In this document: in pieces, positions 1 through 7,182 of the stretch
Layout of the letters: every line of letters begins with the position of its first letter
How positions within the stretch are numbered: position 1 is the stretch's first letter
Source: Bacteroidota bacterium
GTDB taxonomy: Bacteria > Bacteroidota > Bacteroidia > CAMBQF01
Reading direction: 5' to 3'
NCBI GenBank assembly: GCA_027483285.1
Contig: JAIXUZ010000104.1
Coordinates: 1 to 9,852 of the forward strand
DNA length: 9,852 nucleotides
Translations under genes and position numbers: made by a program
Notes under the pieces: model-generated
The model's database searches: none
Told to the model about the DNA's origin: nothing
Seen by the model: the letters and a program-made list of their open reading frames with translations, nothing else

Positions 1-91
1 AAACAGTGTTATACAGCTAAAATACAACTTTAGTAACGACATTGTTTAGTATACATTATAAAACATTAAATACCAAACTGTTAGTAATTAC
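1..91. other. AT-rich non-coding stretch downstream of purM
   Basis: This stretch lies beyond the purM stop and reaches the window edge. I see no open reading frame, RNA gene or convincing rho-independent terminator. A short inverted pair (AAACAGT at 1-7 and ACTGTT at 77-82) is too far apart and too short to call a terminator. A minus-strand TATTTTAG near positions 17-24 is one base away from the Bacteroidota -7 consensus and could serve a gene outside the window, but this is weak. Confidence 0.4.
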
Positions 92-1267
92 TTATTTAGA
101 ATAAATAACCTCGCCAAGCAGATGTTTAATTACCACCTCTGTTTTATCAGAAGCCTCAACCCTGCCAATAATTTGGGCTTCAACCCCAAAGCTTTGAGAG
201 GTAGTTATAATATCAGCAGCAATAGCTTCAGGCACATATAGTTCCATACGGTGGCCCATGTTAAACACACGGAACATCTCGTCCCAACTAGCGCCGCTTT
301 GTTCTTTAATAATATTGAATAGCGGTGGTATAGGGAACAGGTTGTCTTTAATAACCTTCACACCATCAACAAAGTGAAGCACTTTGCTTTGAGCACCGCC
401 ACTGCAATGTACAATGCCATCAATCTGGCTACGGTAAGCCGAAAGTATTTTAGCAATTACCGGCGCATAGGTGCGTGTAGGCGATAATACCAGTTTACCG
501 GCATCAAGGCCTGTGCCCTCTATGGCATCGGTAAGGTTGTATTTGCCTTTGTATACCACTTCGGCAGGCACATGGGCATCGTAGCTATCAGGATATTTTT
601 GGGCCAGGTAGTTAGCAAACACATCGTGGCGGGCTGAAGTAAGGCCGTTACTGCCCATTCCGCCATTGTATTCAGTTTCGTAAGTGGCTTTGCCATAAGA
701 CGCTAGGCCCACTACCACATTGCCGGCTTTAATATTCGCATTATCTATAACATCGCTGAGCTTCATACGGCATACAACGGTAGAGTCTACTATAATAGTG
801 CGCACCAAATCGCCTACATCGGCTGTTTCGCCGCCGGTAAGGTAAATGTTTAGGCCATGCTTGCCCAGTTCATCTACAAGCTCTTGAGTGCCGTTTATAA
901 TGGCCGATATAACATCGCCCGGTATCAGGTTTTTATTACGGCCTATAGTGCTCGATAGCATTATGTTATCGGTAGCGCCTACGCATAATAAATCGTCCAG
1001 GTTCATTACCAGTGCATCCTGGGCTATGCCTTTCCATACGCTAAGGTCACCAGTCTCCTTCCAATACATATAGGCCAGCGACGATTTGGTGCCTGCACCA
1101 TCGGCATGCATAACAATACAATGCTCATCACTCCCTGTCATATAATCGGGCACTATTTTACAAAAGGCTTTAGGGAATAAGCCCTTATCCAATTTGCTTA
1201 TTGCCTTGTGCACATCTTCTTTAGAGGCCGAAACCCCGCGCATATTATAAAGCGACTCGTTTTGCAT
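92..1267 (-). CDS. purM: Phosphoribosylformylglycinamidine cyclo-ligase (AIR synthase), Bacteroidota type
   Basis: This cytoplasmic enzyme of de novo purine synthesis closes formylglycinamidine ribonucleotide to aminoimidazole ribonucleotide with ATP. The 391-residue product shows the PurM/PurL-family pattern. An N-terminal RGVSASKEDVH (10-20) is followed by the nucleotide-site motif DGAGTKS (56-62), DALVMNLDDLLCVGA (84-98), GGETADVGD (145-153), GSNGLTSAR (205-213) and SPTRTYAP (262-269). The C-terminal half has GIVHCSGGAQSKVLHF (284-299) and MFRVFNMGHRMEL (331-343). The last two replace the usual HITGGG and FNMGIGM signatures and are typical, from memory, of the longer Bacteroidota form (about 390 residues against about 345 in E. 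coli). The start at 1267 keeps the short N-terminus before RGVSASKEDVH. The second Met (residue 9) would remove part of the family's usual N-terminus. No Shine-Dalgarno site is seen, and a terminator ends only six bases upstream of the ATG. The neighbouring genes are unrelated in pathway. Confidence 0.95.
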   Translation of the reverse strand: MQNESLYNMRGVSASKEDVHKAISKLDKGLFPKAFCKIVPDYMTGSDEHCIVMHADGAGTKSSLAYMYWKETGDLSVWKGIAQDALVMNLDDLLCVGATDNIMLSSTIGRNKNLIPGDVISAIINGTQELVDELGKHGLNIYLTGGETADVGDLVRTIIVDSTVVCRMKLSDVIDNANIKAGNVVVGLASYGKATYETEYNGGMGSNGLTSARHDVFANYLAQKYPDSYDAHVPAEVVYKGKYNLTDAIEGTGLDAGKLVLSPTRTYAPVIAKILSAYRSQIDGIVHCSGGAQSKVLHFVDGVKVIKDNLFPIPPLFNIIKEQSGASWDEMFRVFNMGHRMELYVPEAIAADIITTSQSFGVEAQIIGRVEASDKTEVVIKHLLGEVIYSK

Positions 1268-1272
1268 GGGTA

Positions 1273-1280
1273 CAAAAATA
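1273..1280 (-). promoter_or_regulatory. Possible -7 promoter box of purM
   Basis: On the minus strand this reads TATTTTTG, an exact match to the Bacteroidota -7 consensus TAnnTTTG. It overlaps the T-tract of the upstream terminator and ends five bases before the purM ATG, so transcription from it would begin at or next to the start codon. No TTG-type -33 element is seen at the expected 17-23 base spacing. In a T-rich tract such a match can arise by chance, so the call is tentative. Confidence 0.25.
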
Positions 1281-1311
1281 AAACATCCCGCCGAGGTGGC
1301 GGGATGTTTTT
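1274..1311 (-). terminator. Rho-independent terminator of the porE-like gene
   Basis: Arms at 1280-1292 and 1298-1310 pair perfectly over 13 bp, with a GC-rich core (CATCCCGCC / GGCGGGATG) and a five-base loop (1293-1297). On the minus strand the stem is followed by a T-rich tract (TTTTATTTTT). It begins about 20 bases after the stop codon of the porE-like gene and so should end that transcript. It leaves only six bases before the purM start. The A-rich and T-rich flanks are partly symmetric, so it might also work on the plus strand, but no plus-strand gene points into it. Confidence 0.88.
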
Positions 1312-1331
1312 AATATGGTTTACTAATTTAC

Positions 1332-3416
1332 TTAGTTTTTAGGAGGAGTTGGAGTAGTTCCACCAGGAGCCGGAGCATCTGTTGGGGTTGGCTCTACTTC
1401 TTCGCCATCTTCGTCCTCAATAATAATTTTCGGAGCTACAATTTTCGATGGGTCTTTTGGGGCAACATAGTCGTTACGGATAACTTTAAAGTCGGTACGA
1501 CGGTTAACCTGGTGTTCTTCTTCAGTACACTTAACGCCATCTTTACATTTGTTCAACAATTCGTACTCGCCCATACCTTTTGGCATCATACGGTCGCCGG
1601 CAATACCTTTGCTGATTAGGTAATCAACAACTGATTGAGAACGTTTGAAAGATAATTCTTCATTGTATTTGAATGATGAACGAGAGTCAGTATGAGAACG
1701 TAGTTCGATAACAATGCTTGGGTTATCATTCATAGTTTTGATAAGGCCATTTAATGAGTCCTGGTATTGTGGTTGAAGTTCCCATTTAGCAAGTTCAAAC
1801 AAAATTAATGGAAGTTTAATTGGCTTATCAGTAGTTAGTAACATAAAATCAAGAACAAAGTCTTTGCTTTCTTCTAAGCCTTTAGTATCAAATTTACTAA
1901 TACCGGTGGTGTTGATGAATTTATCTTTAGATACGTTAACCTCAAACGAAGTGTTTAGTTTGAATTTAGCGGTAGGCTTACACTCAAACATATAGCTACC
2001 AGTAGCATCGGTAATAGCTTCTAAGGCAGTACCATCTGAACCTGTTACGGTTACTTTAACACCTGGCATAACCTCTTTGGTTTGCTCATTACGGGCAACA
2101 CCTTGTAAAGTGAAGCATGGAGGAGGAAGCATGAAAGAGTAGATATCATCGCCACCTTTACCACCTTTACGGTTAGAGCTTAAGTAACCTTTCTCAAGGA
2201 AATCGCCTGTTGGAGACTGGCCTTGGAAAACGATACCAAAATCATCGCCACTAGAGTTCATTGGGTATTTCATGTTGGCAACGCCACCCCATTTGTTACC
2301 GGCTTTTTTAGCCTGGAATACGTCTAATCCACCCATGCCTAAGTGGCCATCAGAAGAGAAGTAAAAAGTACCATCATCGTGCAGGTAAGGGAAACGCTCG
2401 TTACCAATAGTATTAATAGTAGTGCCTAAGTTTGTGGGTTTGCTCCACTCTTTTTTCTTTTTGTCGTAAGTAACATACCAAATGTCGGTACCACCTTGTC
2501 CGCCCGGCATATCTGAAGAGAAGAACAATGTATCTTCTGTAGGAGAAAGGGCAGGGTCGCCGCAAGAGAAGCTATCTTCAGGAGAAAGCATAATTTGTGT
2601 AGGCTCATCCCAGGCAGTAGCGCCTTTTTTCTTGCTTAAAAAGATTTGGCAACCAACAGTCTTATCTTTTTTCTCAGAGCAACGTGTAAAATACAATAAG
2701 GTGTATTTGTTGTTTGATGCCGGAGAACCTTCGTTCATTTTGCTGTTGAAAGGAGCGGCAAGTGGTGCAGGAGTGCTCCATTTACCGTTTTTATCAAGCT
2801 TAGCTTCAAAAACGTCTTCAGTGCTTTGGCCTAACCATGGGTCAAGCTCATTGCCTGTAGTACCTTCGCGAGAAGAGGTAAAGGCGATGTCTTTAAAGTT
2901 CTTTTTGGTGTAAGCAACACCCCAGTCGTTGTATTTGGTGTTTAGCTGAGAAACGTTCTCTACCGAATATTTGGTAGGAGCGTCTTTCCATTTTTGGGCC
3001 AGTTTGCATGACTCAACGCCATTCTCTCCGCGAGGGTCAGATGGGGCCAGTTTTTTAAAGTCGTTGTAAGATACAACGGCTTCGTCATACTTCTCCTGCG
3101 CTTTTAGGGCGTCGGCAAGGTATAAAGTAGCTAACGGATCATCGTACTTAGCTTTAATAGCTTTTTTGTACCATACCTCAGCATTCTTATAATCGTGGTT
3201 ACGACGGTAAGCCTCTGCGGTCTTGAAAGTGATCTCTACCTTCTGGTCTTTTTTAATTTTTTTTGAACTTGCCTTTTTGTAAAGTTCAATAGCCTCAGAG
3301 TATTGGGCGTTTTTGTAAGCCTCATCGGCCGCCTTCAAAAACTTGTTCTGGGCCGAGGCAACTGTTGCCATAAAGGCGAAAATTGCAATAAGAGTAAGCG
3401 TTCTGCTCATATTCAT
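1332..3416 (-). CDS. PorE-like OmpA-family envelope protein (TPR, PD40 propeller, CarboxypepD_reg-like, OmpA C-terminal)
   Basis: This 694-residue protein begins with a signal peptide (2-22, cleavage likely after ASA before Gln23). TPR-like helical repeats follow at about 24-145. A WD40-like PD40 beta-propeller spans about 150-428, with strands such as DIAFTSSREG, DTLFFSSDMPGGQGGTDIW, TFYFSSDGHLGMGGLDVF and GYLSSNRKGGKGGDDIY. A carboxypeptidase-regulatory-like beta domain (about 434-500) and an OmpA C-terminal peptidoglycan-binding domain (about 535-647) complete the fold. In the last, Asp577 of HTDSR and Arg592 of LSFKRSQS match the usual diaminopimelate-binding pair. The tail (665-694) is acidic, then Pro/Thr-rich. 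This domain order is that described for PorE of the T9SS, so a role tying outer-membrane machinery to peptidoglycan is plausible. The same architecture also occurs in other OmpA-family proteins, often beside porP/sprF, which is absent here. No lipobox Cys follows the signal peptide. The function is inferred from architecture only. Confidence 0.85.
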   Translation of the reverse strand: MNMSRTLTLIAIFAFMATVASAQNKFLKAADEAYKNAQYSEAIELYKKASSKKIKKDQKVEITFKTAEAYRRNHDYKNAEVWYKKAIKAKYDDPLATLYLADALKAQEKYDEAVVSYNDFKKLAPSDPRGENGVESCKLAQKWKDAPTKYSVENVSQLNTKYNDWGVAYTKKNFKDIAFTSSREGTTGNELDPWLGQSTEDVFEAKLDKNGKWSTPAPLAAPFNSKMNEGSPASNNKYTLLYFTRCSEKKDKTVGCQIFLSKKKGATAWDEPTQIMLSPEDSFSCGDPALSPTEDTLFFSSDMPGGQGGTDIWYVTYDKKKKEWSKPTNLGTTINTIGNERFPYLHDDGTFYFSSDGHLGMGGLDVFQAKKAGNKWGGVANMKYPMNSSGDDFGIVFQGQSPTGDFLEKGYLSSNRKGGKGGDDIYSFMLPPPCFTLQGVARNEQTKEVMPGVKVTVTGSDGTALEAITDATGSYMFECKPTAKFKLNTSFEVNVSKDKFINTTGISKFDTKGLEESKDFVLDFMLLTTDKPIKLPLILFELAKWELQPQYQDSLNGLIKTMNDNPSIVIELRSHTDSRSSFKYNEELSFKRSQSVVDYLISKGIAGDRMMPKGMGEYELLNKCKDGVKCTEEEHQVNRRTDFKVIRNDYVAPKDPSKIVAPKIIIEDEDGEEVEPTPTDAPAPGGTTPTPPKN

Positions 3417-3449
3417 AGGTTGATTAGGTCTTTACTTAATCCTTGTCAG

Positions 3450-3478
3450 CTAAAGTAAAAAATATTTTCCACAACAAA
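3450..3478 (-). promoter_or_regulatory. Candidate promoter of the porE-like gene
   Basis: On the minus strand TTTG (3478-3475) is followed after 17 bases by TACTTTAG (3457-3450), one base off the Bacteroidota -7 consensus TAnnTTTG. The implied transcript start near 3444 gives a leader of roughly 28 bases. The 112-bp gap between tatA and this gene has no clear terminator, so read-through from tatA is also possible. Confidence 0.4.
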
Positions 3479-3528
3479 TAAAGGTAAAAATTATAAAAGC
3501 AACAAAAGGTTTAGGCAAAATCTTGTTA

Positions 3529-3789
3529 TTATTGTTTACCGGGGTCGTCGGTAATGTCTTTTGTGGCGTCCTGGGTTATCTTTTTAGCCTCTTGTTCCAT
3601 TTTACGGGCGCTGTCCTGTATCTCTCGCTGGATACCGTTTGTAGCGTCTTTAAACTCGCGCATACCCTTGCCCAGCCCCTTGGCCAGTTCGGGTATTTTA
3701 TTGGCACCAAACAAAAGCATCACTACAAACAAAATCATCACTATTTCGCCTGTACCAAGATTTAAAAATAAAATAACTGCTGTGTTCAT
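3529..3789 (-). CDS. tatA: Sec-independent (Tat) translocase subunit TatA/TatE
   Basis: This is the 86-residue pore-forming subunit of the twin-arginine translocase, which exports folded proteins across the inner membrane. The short periplasmic N-terminus leads into one membrane segment (about 14-27, GEIVMILFVVMLLFG), with a polar Glu15 at the position where this family carries Glu or Gln. The conserved FG hinge (Phe27-Gly28) is followed by the amphipathic helix NKIPELAKGLGKGMREFKDA (30-49). A charged, helical C-terminal tail (50-86) ends in DDPGKQ. The start at 3789 is chosen because it gives the normal TatA N-terminus and lies just after an A-rich AAAAAAAGG stretch and a good promoter. Extending upstream to 3867 would run through the promoter and into the terminator. 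TatC is not in the window. The short length and the LFG.NKIPELA pattern favour TatA/E over TatB. Confidence 0.93.
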   Translation of the reverse strand: MNTAVILFLNLGTGEIVMILFVVMLLFGANKIPELAKGLGKGMREFKDATNGIQREIQDSARKMEQEAKKITQDATKDITDDPGKQ

Positions 3790-3810
3790 CCTTTTTTTAC
3801 TTGTTGTATG

Positions 3811-3843
3811 CAAAGATACAGTAAGAACAAATGCCTGAAACAA
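3811..3843 (-). promoter_or_regulatory. Candidate promoter of tatA
   Basis: On the minus strand TTG (3843-3841) is followed after 22 bases by TATCTTTG (3818-3811), an exact TAnnTTTG match. The spacing lies within the 17-23 range known for Bacteroidota housekeeping promoters. The implied start near 3805 gives a leader of about 15 bases before the ATG at 3789. The site lies between the secDF terminator and tatA, which supports separate transcription of tatA. Confidence 0.6.
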
Positions 3844-3865
3844 TTTGTTGTGGCTGATTTGCAGC

Positions 3866-3897
3866 AAAAAAAATCCCCCGGCTTTTGCCAGGGGATT
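3866..3897 (-). terminator. Rho-independent terminator of secDF
   Basis: Arms at 3872-3882 and 3887-3897 pair over 11 positions with one C/A mismatch (3879 with 3890) around a four-base loop. Transcribed on the minus strand, the GC-rich stem (ATCCCC...GGGGAT) runs into eight T residues (3873-3866). It lies about 24 bases after the secDF stop codon and separates secDF from tatA. Confidence 0.88.
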
Positions 3898-3920
3898 AAA
3901 ATATTATTAGAATTTACAAA

Positions 3921-6900
3921 TTACTTAGTAGCCATTGCTTTTTTGTTGGCGTCTTCAATAGCCTTATTCCTTTTACGGTTTAAGTCTACTGATATTGGAG
4001 TTGCAATACATAGTGAAGAGTAAGTACCCACAACAACACCCACAAGCAGGGCAAAAGAGAAGCCACGTATAACCTCGCCACCAAATATAAATATGGCAAA
4101 CAATACCAGGAAGATGGTTAATGAGGTAAGGATGGTACGGCTTATAGTAGCATTTAAGGCGTCGTTAATTACCACCTTCATATCAGGGGCTTTCTTGTTC
4201 TCGTTTAAGTACTCACGGATACGGTCGAACACTACCACGGTATCGTTAATAGAGTACCCCATAACAGTTAATATAGCCGCAATAAAAGCCTGGTCTATCT
4301 CTAAGCTGAATGGTAGTATACCATAGAAGATAGAGAATACAGAGATAAGCATAAAAGAGTCATGCAGAAGCGATATAACCGCACCCAAACCAAATTCCCA
4401 CTTACGGAAACGGACTACTATATATAGGAAGATACCCGCTACTGCAAATAAGAACGACCATACTGATGAACGTTTAATGTCATCGGCTACGGTTGGCCCA
4501 ACCATGTCGCTGCTTTCTACAGACAGTTTGTTGGTAGGCATTGCCTTAGTTAAGGTTGCTTTTAATAAATCTTCAACCTCTGTACTTACGTTTTCCGATT
4601 TGTCGTCGATACGGAATTTAGTAGTGATTTTTACCTGGTTAGCATCGCCAAAGGTTTTAACCTCAGGTGCGCTGCCACCAAATGGGGTAGCCAATGTAGA
4701 AGCAACTAAACCTGTTTCAACAGGAGTATCAAAACGCACTACATAGGTACGACCACCTGTAAAGTCGATACCATAGCTTAAACCACGAGTAGCTAACGAT
4801 ACGATACCGGCTAATGTAATAGCGATAGATATACCATAGAATATACGGCGGTTGCCAATCCAGTTAAACTTGATGTTTTTGAAGGCATTCTCCGTAAGCT
4901 TGGTAGAGAATTTAATGTTCATGTTACGGCCAAGCATAAACTCAAACACAAGGCGGCTAATAAAGATAGCGGTGAACAATGAAGTTAAAATACCAATAAC
5001 AAGGGTAGTAGCAAAGCCTTGGATTGGGCCTGTACCGTTTATAAATAATACAACACCTACAATTAAGGTAGTTACGTTAGAGTCGACAATGGATGAGTAG
5101 GCCATTTTATAACCATCGGCTATGGCCAGGCGTATGCCTTTACCATGTCGAAGTTCTTCCCTGATACGTTCATAAATAAGTACGTTCGCATCAACCGACA
5201 TACCCACGGTAAGTACGATACCCGCAATACCCGGTAATGTTAATACAGCACCAATAGAGGTTAGTACCCCCATCATAAAGAAGATGTTTACAAACAAGGC
5301 GATATCTGCTACCCAACCAGAGTTGCTGTAGTAGAAGCCCATGAAAACAAGGATTAAGCCAAGGGCTATGATAAACGATGCAAAACCATCGTTAATAGCT
5401 TTTTGACCAAGAGAAGGGCCAACTACAACGTCTTGCACAATGCGCGCTGGGGCTGGCATTTTACCGGCTTTAAGTACGTTGGCTAAGTCTTTTGCCTCAT
5501 CAAGTTTAAAATTACCCGTAATTTGAGAGCTACCGTTAGGAATCTCGTTTATTACGTTTGGTGCAGAATATACATACCCATCAAGTACAATGGCAATAGC
5601 TTTGCCTTTATTCTCTGCAGTAAGGCGTTTCCACCTTTGAGAGCCTTCACCATTCATTTGCATTGAAACCTGCGCTTCAGAGCTGTTTTGCTGGTAATCG
5701 GCACGGGCATCAATAATAACCTCGCCGCTTAGGGCAGGGGCACCATCGTTGCTGGTAACACGGATAGAGAATAATTCAAGTACCAGTTTACCGTTTGTCA
5801 ATGTTTTAGACTTGGCAGCCCAGTATGGCCTGAAATCGGCAGGGAAAAGAGCCCTTATAGATGGCAGGTTAAGGTATTTGTTAACCTTGGCCGTGTCTTT
5901 AACCTCAGCTATACCAAAGGCAGCACCATCAACATATACCTGTTGGCCTGCCTCGTTCGTACCAATATTAGGGTTAAGTACAGCGTATAGTGGGTTTTCT
6001 TTGGCAAATTTAGCGCGTTGCTCGTCTTCGCTTAGGCCGGCAGTATCAGCAGCGGCTTTTTTGTTAGAATCAAGCTTAGCTGCAGCTTGTGCTTTGTCGG
6101 CGCTGTCTTTTTTAGCAGCAGCAAGTTTAGCAGCTTTAGAAGTATCAGCAGGTGCGGCAGTAGTATCTTTAACAGCGGCAATGGTATCGCCACCGGCAAT
6201 AAGGCGCAACATATCGTTAGCCTTTTGCATGAATGGAGCCATCTCTTCGTTTTGGTAAGTTTCCCAGAACTCTAGGTTAGCCGAACCTTGTAGCAGTTTA
6301 CGCACACGGGCTTTATCTTTAACACCTGGTAACTCTACCAATATACGGCCAGAGTTGCCCAGTTTTTGGATGTTTGGCGATGCAACACCAAACTTATCGA
6401 TACGGGTACGTAATACTTGGAAGGTACGGTCTATAGCGGCATCAGCTTCTGCTGTCAACACCTTTAAAACGTCCTCATCGGTAGACTTATAAGGGTCTAT
6501 TTTATCTTTATTGGCAGCGTTGCCAAATATTGACGGAGATGCTAAACGTTTGCCCGGGGCAACAGTTTTCCAAGCCTCGCCAAACAGGGTAACAAAGTCT
6601 TTATCAGATTTTGCCTGGTTTGTTTGCGCTAGGGCAAGGGCTTTTAAAAAGTCAGGGTCGGTACTGTTGTTAGACATTGTTTTAACCAAGTCAACAGTAG
6701 ACACCTCCAGGGTAATATTCATACCACCTTGTAAGTCAAGGCCCAACACCAATTCGCGGGCTTTACACTCCTGGTAGGTATAATTATAAATACCCAGGTT
6801 AAATACCTTTTCGTTTTTAATAGAGTCAAGGTAGTTACGCTCTTTGGCGGTATCGCCAGCTGCAAATTCGCGGGCATCGGTCTCAACCGAACGAGTAATG

Positions 6901-6977
6901 AATGTAAACGAGATTTGGTAAATACAAACCAAACCAAGTATAATTGCGAAAAGCCTTATGGCTCCTTTATTCTGCAT
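3921..6977 (-). CDS. secDF: Protein translocase subunit SecDF (SecD-SecF fusion)
   Basis: This 1018-residue inner-membrane protein uses the proton-motive force to help pull Sec substrates into the periplasm. The SecD half has a first membrane segment (about 7-27), LGLDLQGGMNITLEV (78-92), a large periplasmic region with LRTRIDKFGV (189-198), and a membrane block from about 531 to 680 with GMSVDANVLIYERIREE (592-608). The SecF half starts near 700, with LSYGIDFTGGRTYVVRF (733-749) and a second membrane block (about 838-993) holding GYSINDTVVVFDRIREY (907-923) and ATISRTILTSLT (943-954). By motif, Asp596, Asp912 and Arg947 match the residues tied to proton transport in Thermus SecDF. Residues 262-313 are a low-complexity Ala/Lys/Asp insert in the SecD periplasmic part. 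The fused form and its length are usual in Bacteroidota. The start at 6977 directly precedes the first hydrophobic segment. A promoter lies upstream and a terminator follows. Confidence 0.97.
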   Translation of the reverse strand: MQNKGAIRLFAIILGLVCIYQISFTFITRSVETDAREFAAGDTAKERNYLDSIKNEKVFNLGIYNYTYQECKARELVLGLDLQGGMNITLEVSTVDLVKTMSNNSTDPDFLKALALAQTNQAKSDKDFVTLFGEAWKTVAPGKRLASPSIFGNAANKDKIDPYKSTDEDVLKVLTAEADAAIDRTFQVLRTRIDKFGVASPNIQKLGNSGRILVELPGVKDKARVRKLLQGSANLEFWETYQNEEMAPFMQKANDMLRLIAGGDTIAAVKDTTAAPADTSKAAKLAAAKKDSADKAQAAAKLDSNKKAAADTAGLSEDEQRAKFAKENPLYAVLNPNIGTNEAGQQVYVDGAAFGIAEVKDTAKVNKYLNLPSIRALFPADFRPYWAAKSKTLTNGKLVLELFSIRVTSNDGAPALSGEVIIDARADYQQNSSEAQVSMQMNGEGSQRWKRLTAENKGKAIAIVLDGYVYSAPNVINEIPNGSSQITGNFKLDEAKDLANVLKAGKMPAPARIVQDVVVGPSLGQKAINDGFASFIIALGLILVFMGFYYSNSGWVADIALFVNIFFMMGVLTSIGAVLTLPGIAGIVLTVGMSVDANVLIYERIREELRHGKGIRLAIADGYKMAYSSIVDSNVTTLIVGVVLFINGTGPIQGFATTLVIGILTSLFTAIFISRLVFEFMLGRNMNIKFSTKLTENAFKNIKFNWIGNRRIFYGISIAITLAGIVSLATRGLSYGIDFTGGRTYVVRFDTPVETGLVASTLATPFGGSAPEVKTFGDANQVKITTKFRIDDKSENVSTEVEDLLKATLTKAMPTNKLSVESSDMVGPTVADDIKRSSVWSFLFAVAGIFLYIVVRFRKWEFGLGAVISLLHDSFMLISVFSIFYGILPFSLEIDQAFIAAILTVMGYSINDTVVVFDRIREYLNENKKAPDMKVVINDALNATISRTILTSLTIFLVLFAIFIFGGEVIRGFSFALLVGVVVGTYSSLCIATPISVDLNRKRNKAIEDANKKAMATK

Positions 6978-7014
6978 TATTTTTAGTGTTTATACAGGGT
7001 TATTTTAAGGTCGG

Positions 7015-7044
7015 CAAATATAAGAAACTATTGTTAACCGCCAA
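7015..7044 (-). promoter_or_regulatory. Candidate promoter of secDF
   Basis: On the minus strand TTG (7044-7042) is followed after 19 bases by TATATTTG (7022-7015), an exact match to TAnnTTTG at a favoured spacing. The implied start near 7009 gives a leader of about 30 bases. The bases just before the ATG are A-rich with no Shine-Dalgarno sequence, as is common in Bacteroidota. Confidence 0.6.
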
Positions 7045-7093
7045 CACCCCCTACAAAATTCAGGGAAAGGCCAACAATAACAGGCAGTTTGGC

Positions 7094-7113
7094 TAACTTA
7101 AAAATTAACTTAA
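7094..7113. repeat. Short direct repeat TAACTTAA in the divergent intergenic region
   Basis: TAACTTAA occurs at 7094-7101 and again at 7106-7113, a period of 12 bases. The pair contains partly inverted CTTAA/TTAAG elements. It lies about 45-65 bases upstream of the candidate -7 box of the 7183 gene and upstream of the secDF promoter on the other side. It could be an operator-like site, but AT-rich DNA yields such repeats by chance. Apart from the two promoters I see nothing else in the 6978-7182 gap. Confidence 0.25.
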
Positions 7114-7156
7114 GTAAAGAAGTGCCTGACAAAGTACAATTTATGCAGCAATAGCC

Positions 7157-7164
7157 TAACTTTG
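7157..7164 (+). promoter_or_regulatory. Candidate -7 promoter box of the FG-GAP protein gene
   Basis: TAACTTTG matches the Bacteroidota -7 consensus TAnnTTTG exactly and lies 18 bases before the ATG at 7183. The implied transcript start near 7170 leaves a leader of about 13 bases. No clear TTG element is seen 17-23 bases upstream, so this half-site call is weaker than those of secDF and tatA. Confidence 0.45.
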
Positions 7165-7182
7165 TAGAAACAGCATAGTATT

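Noticed and set aside
2482..2913. Plus-strand open frame of 143 codons opposite the porE-like gene
   Set aside because: It is antisense to a clear domain-bearing gene, with no recognisable motif and no promoter or start context.
3790..3867. N-terminal extension of tatA to an upstream ATG at 3867
   Set aside because: The added 26 residues are not TatA-like and the segment overlaps the candidate promoter and reaches the secDF terminator. The start at 3789 gives the normal TatA N-terminus.
5749..6258. Plus-strand open frame of 169 codons opposite secDF
   Set aside because: It lies wholly antisense to the well-supported secDF frame, over its Ala-rich insert. The Ala/Ser/Leu-rich translation matches no family I recognise.
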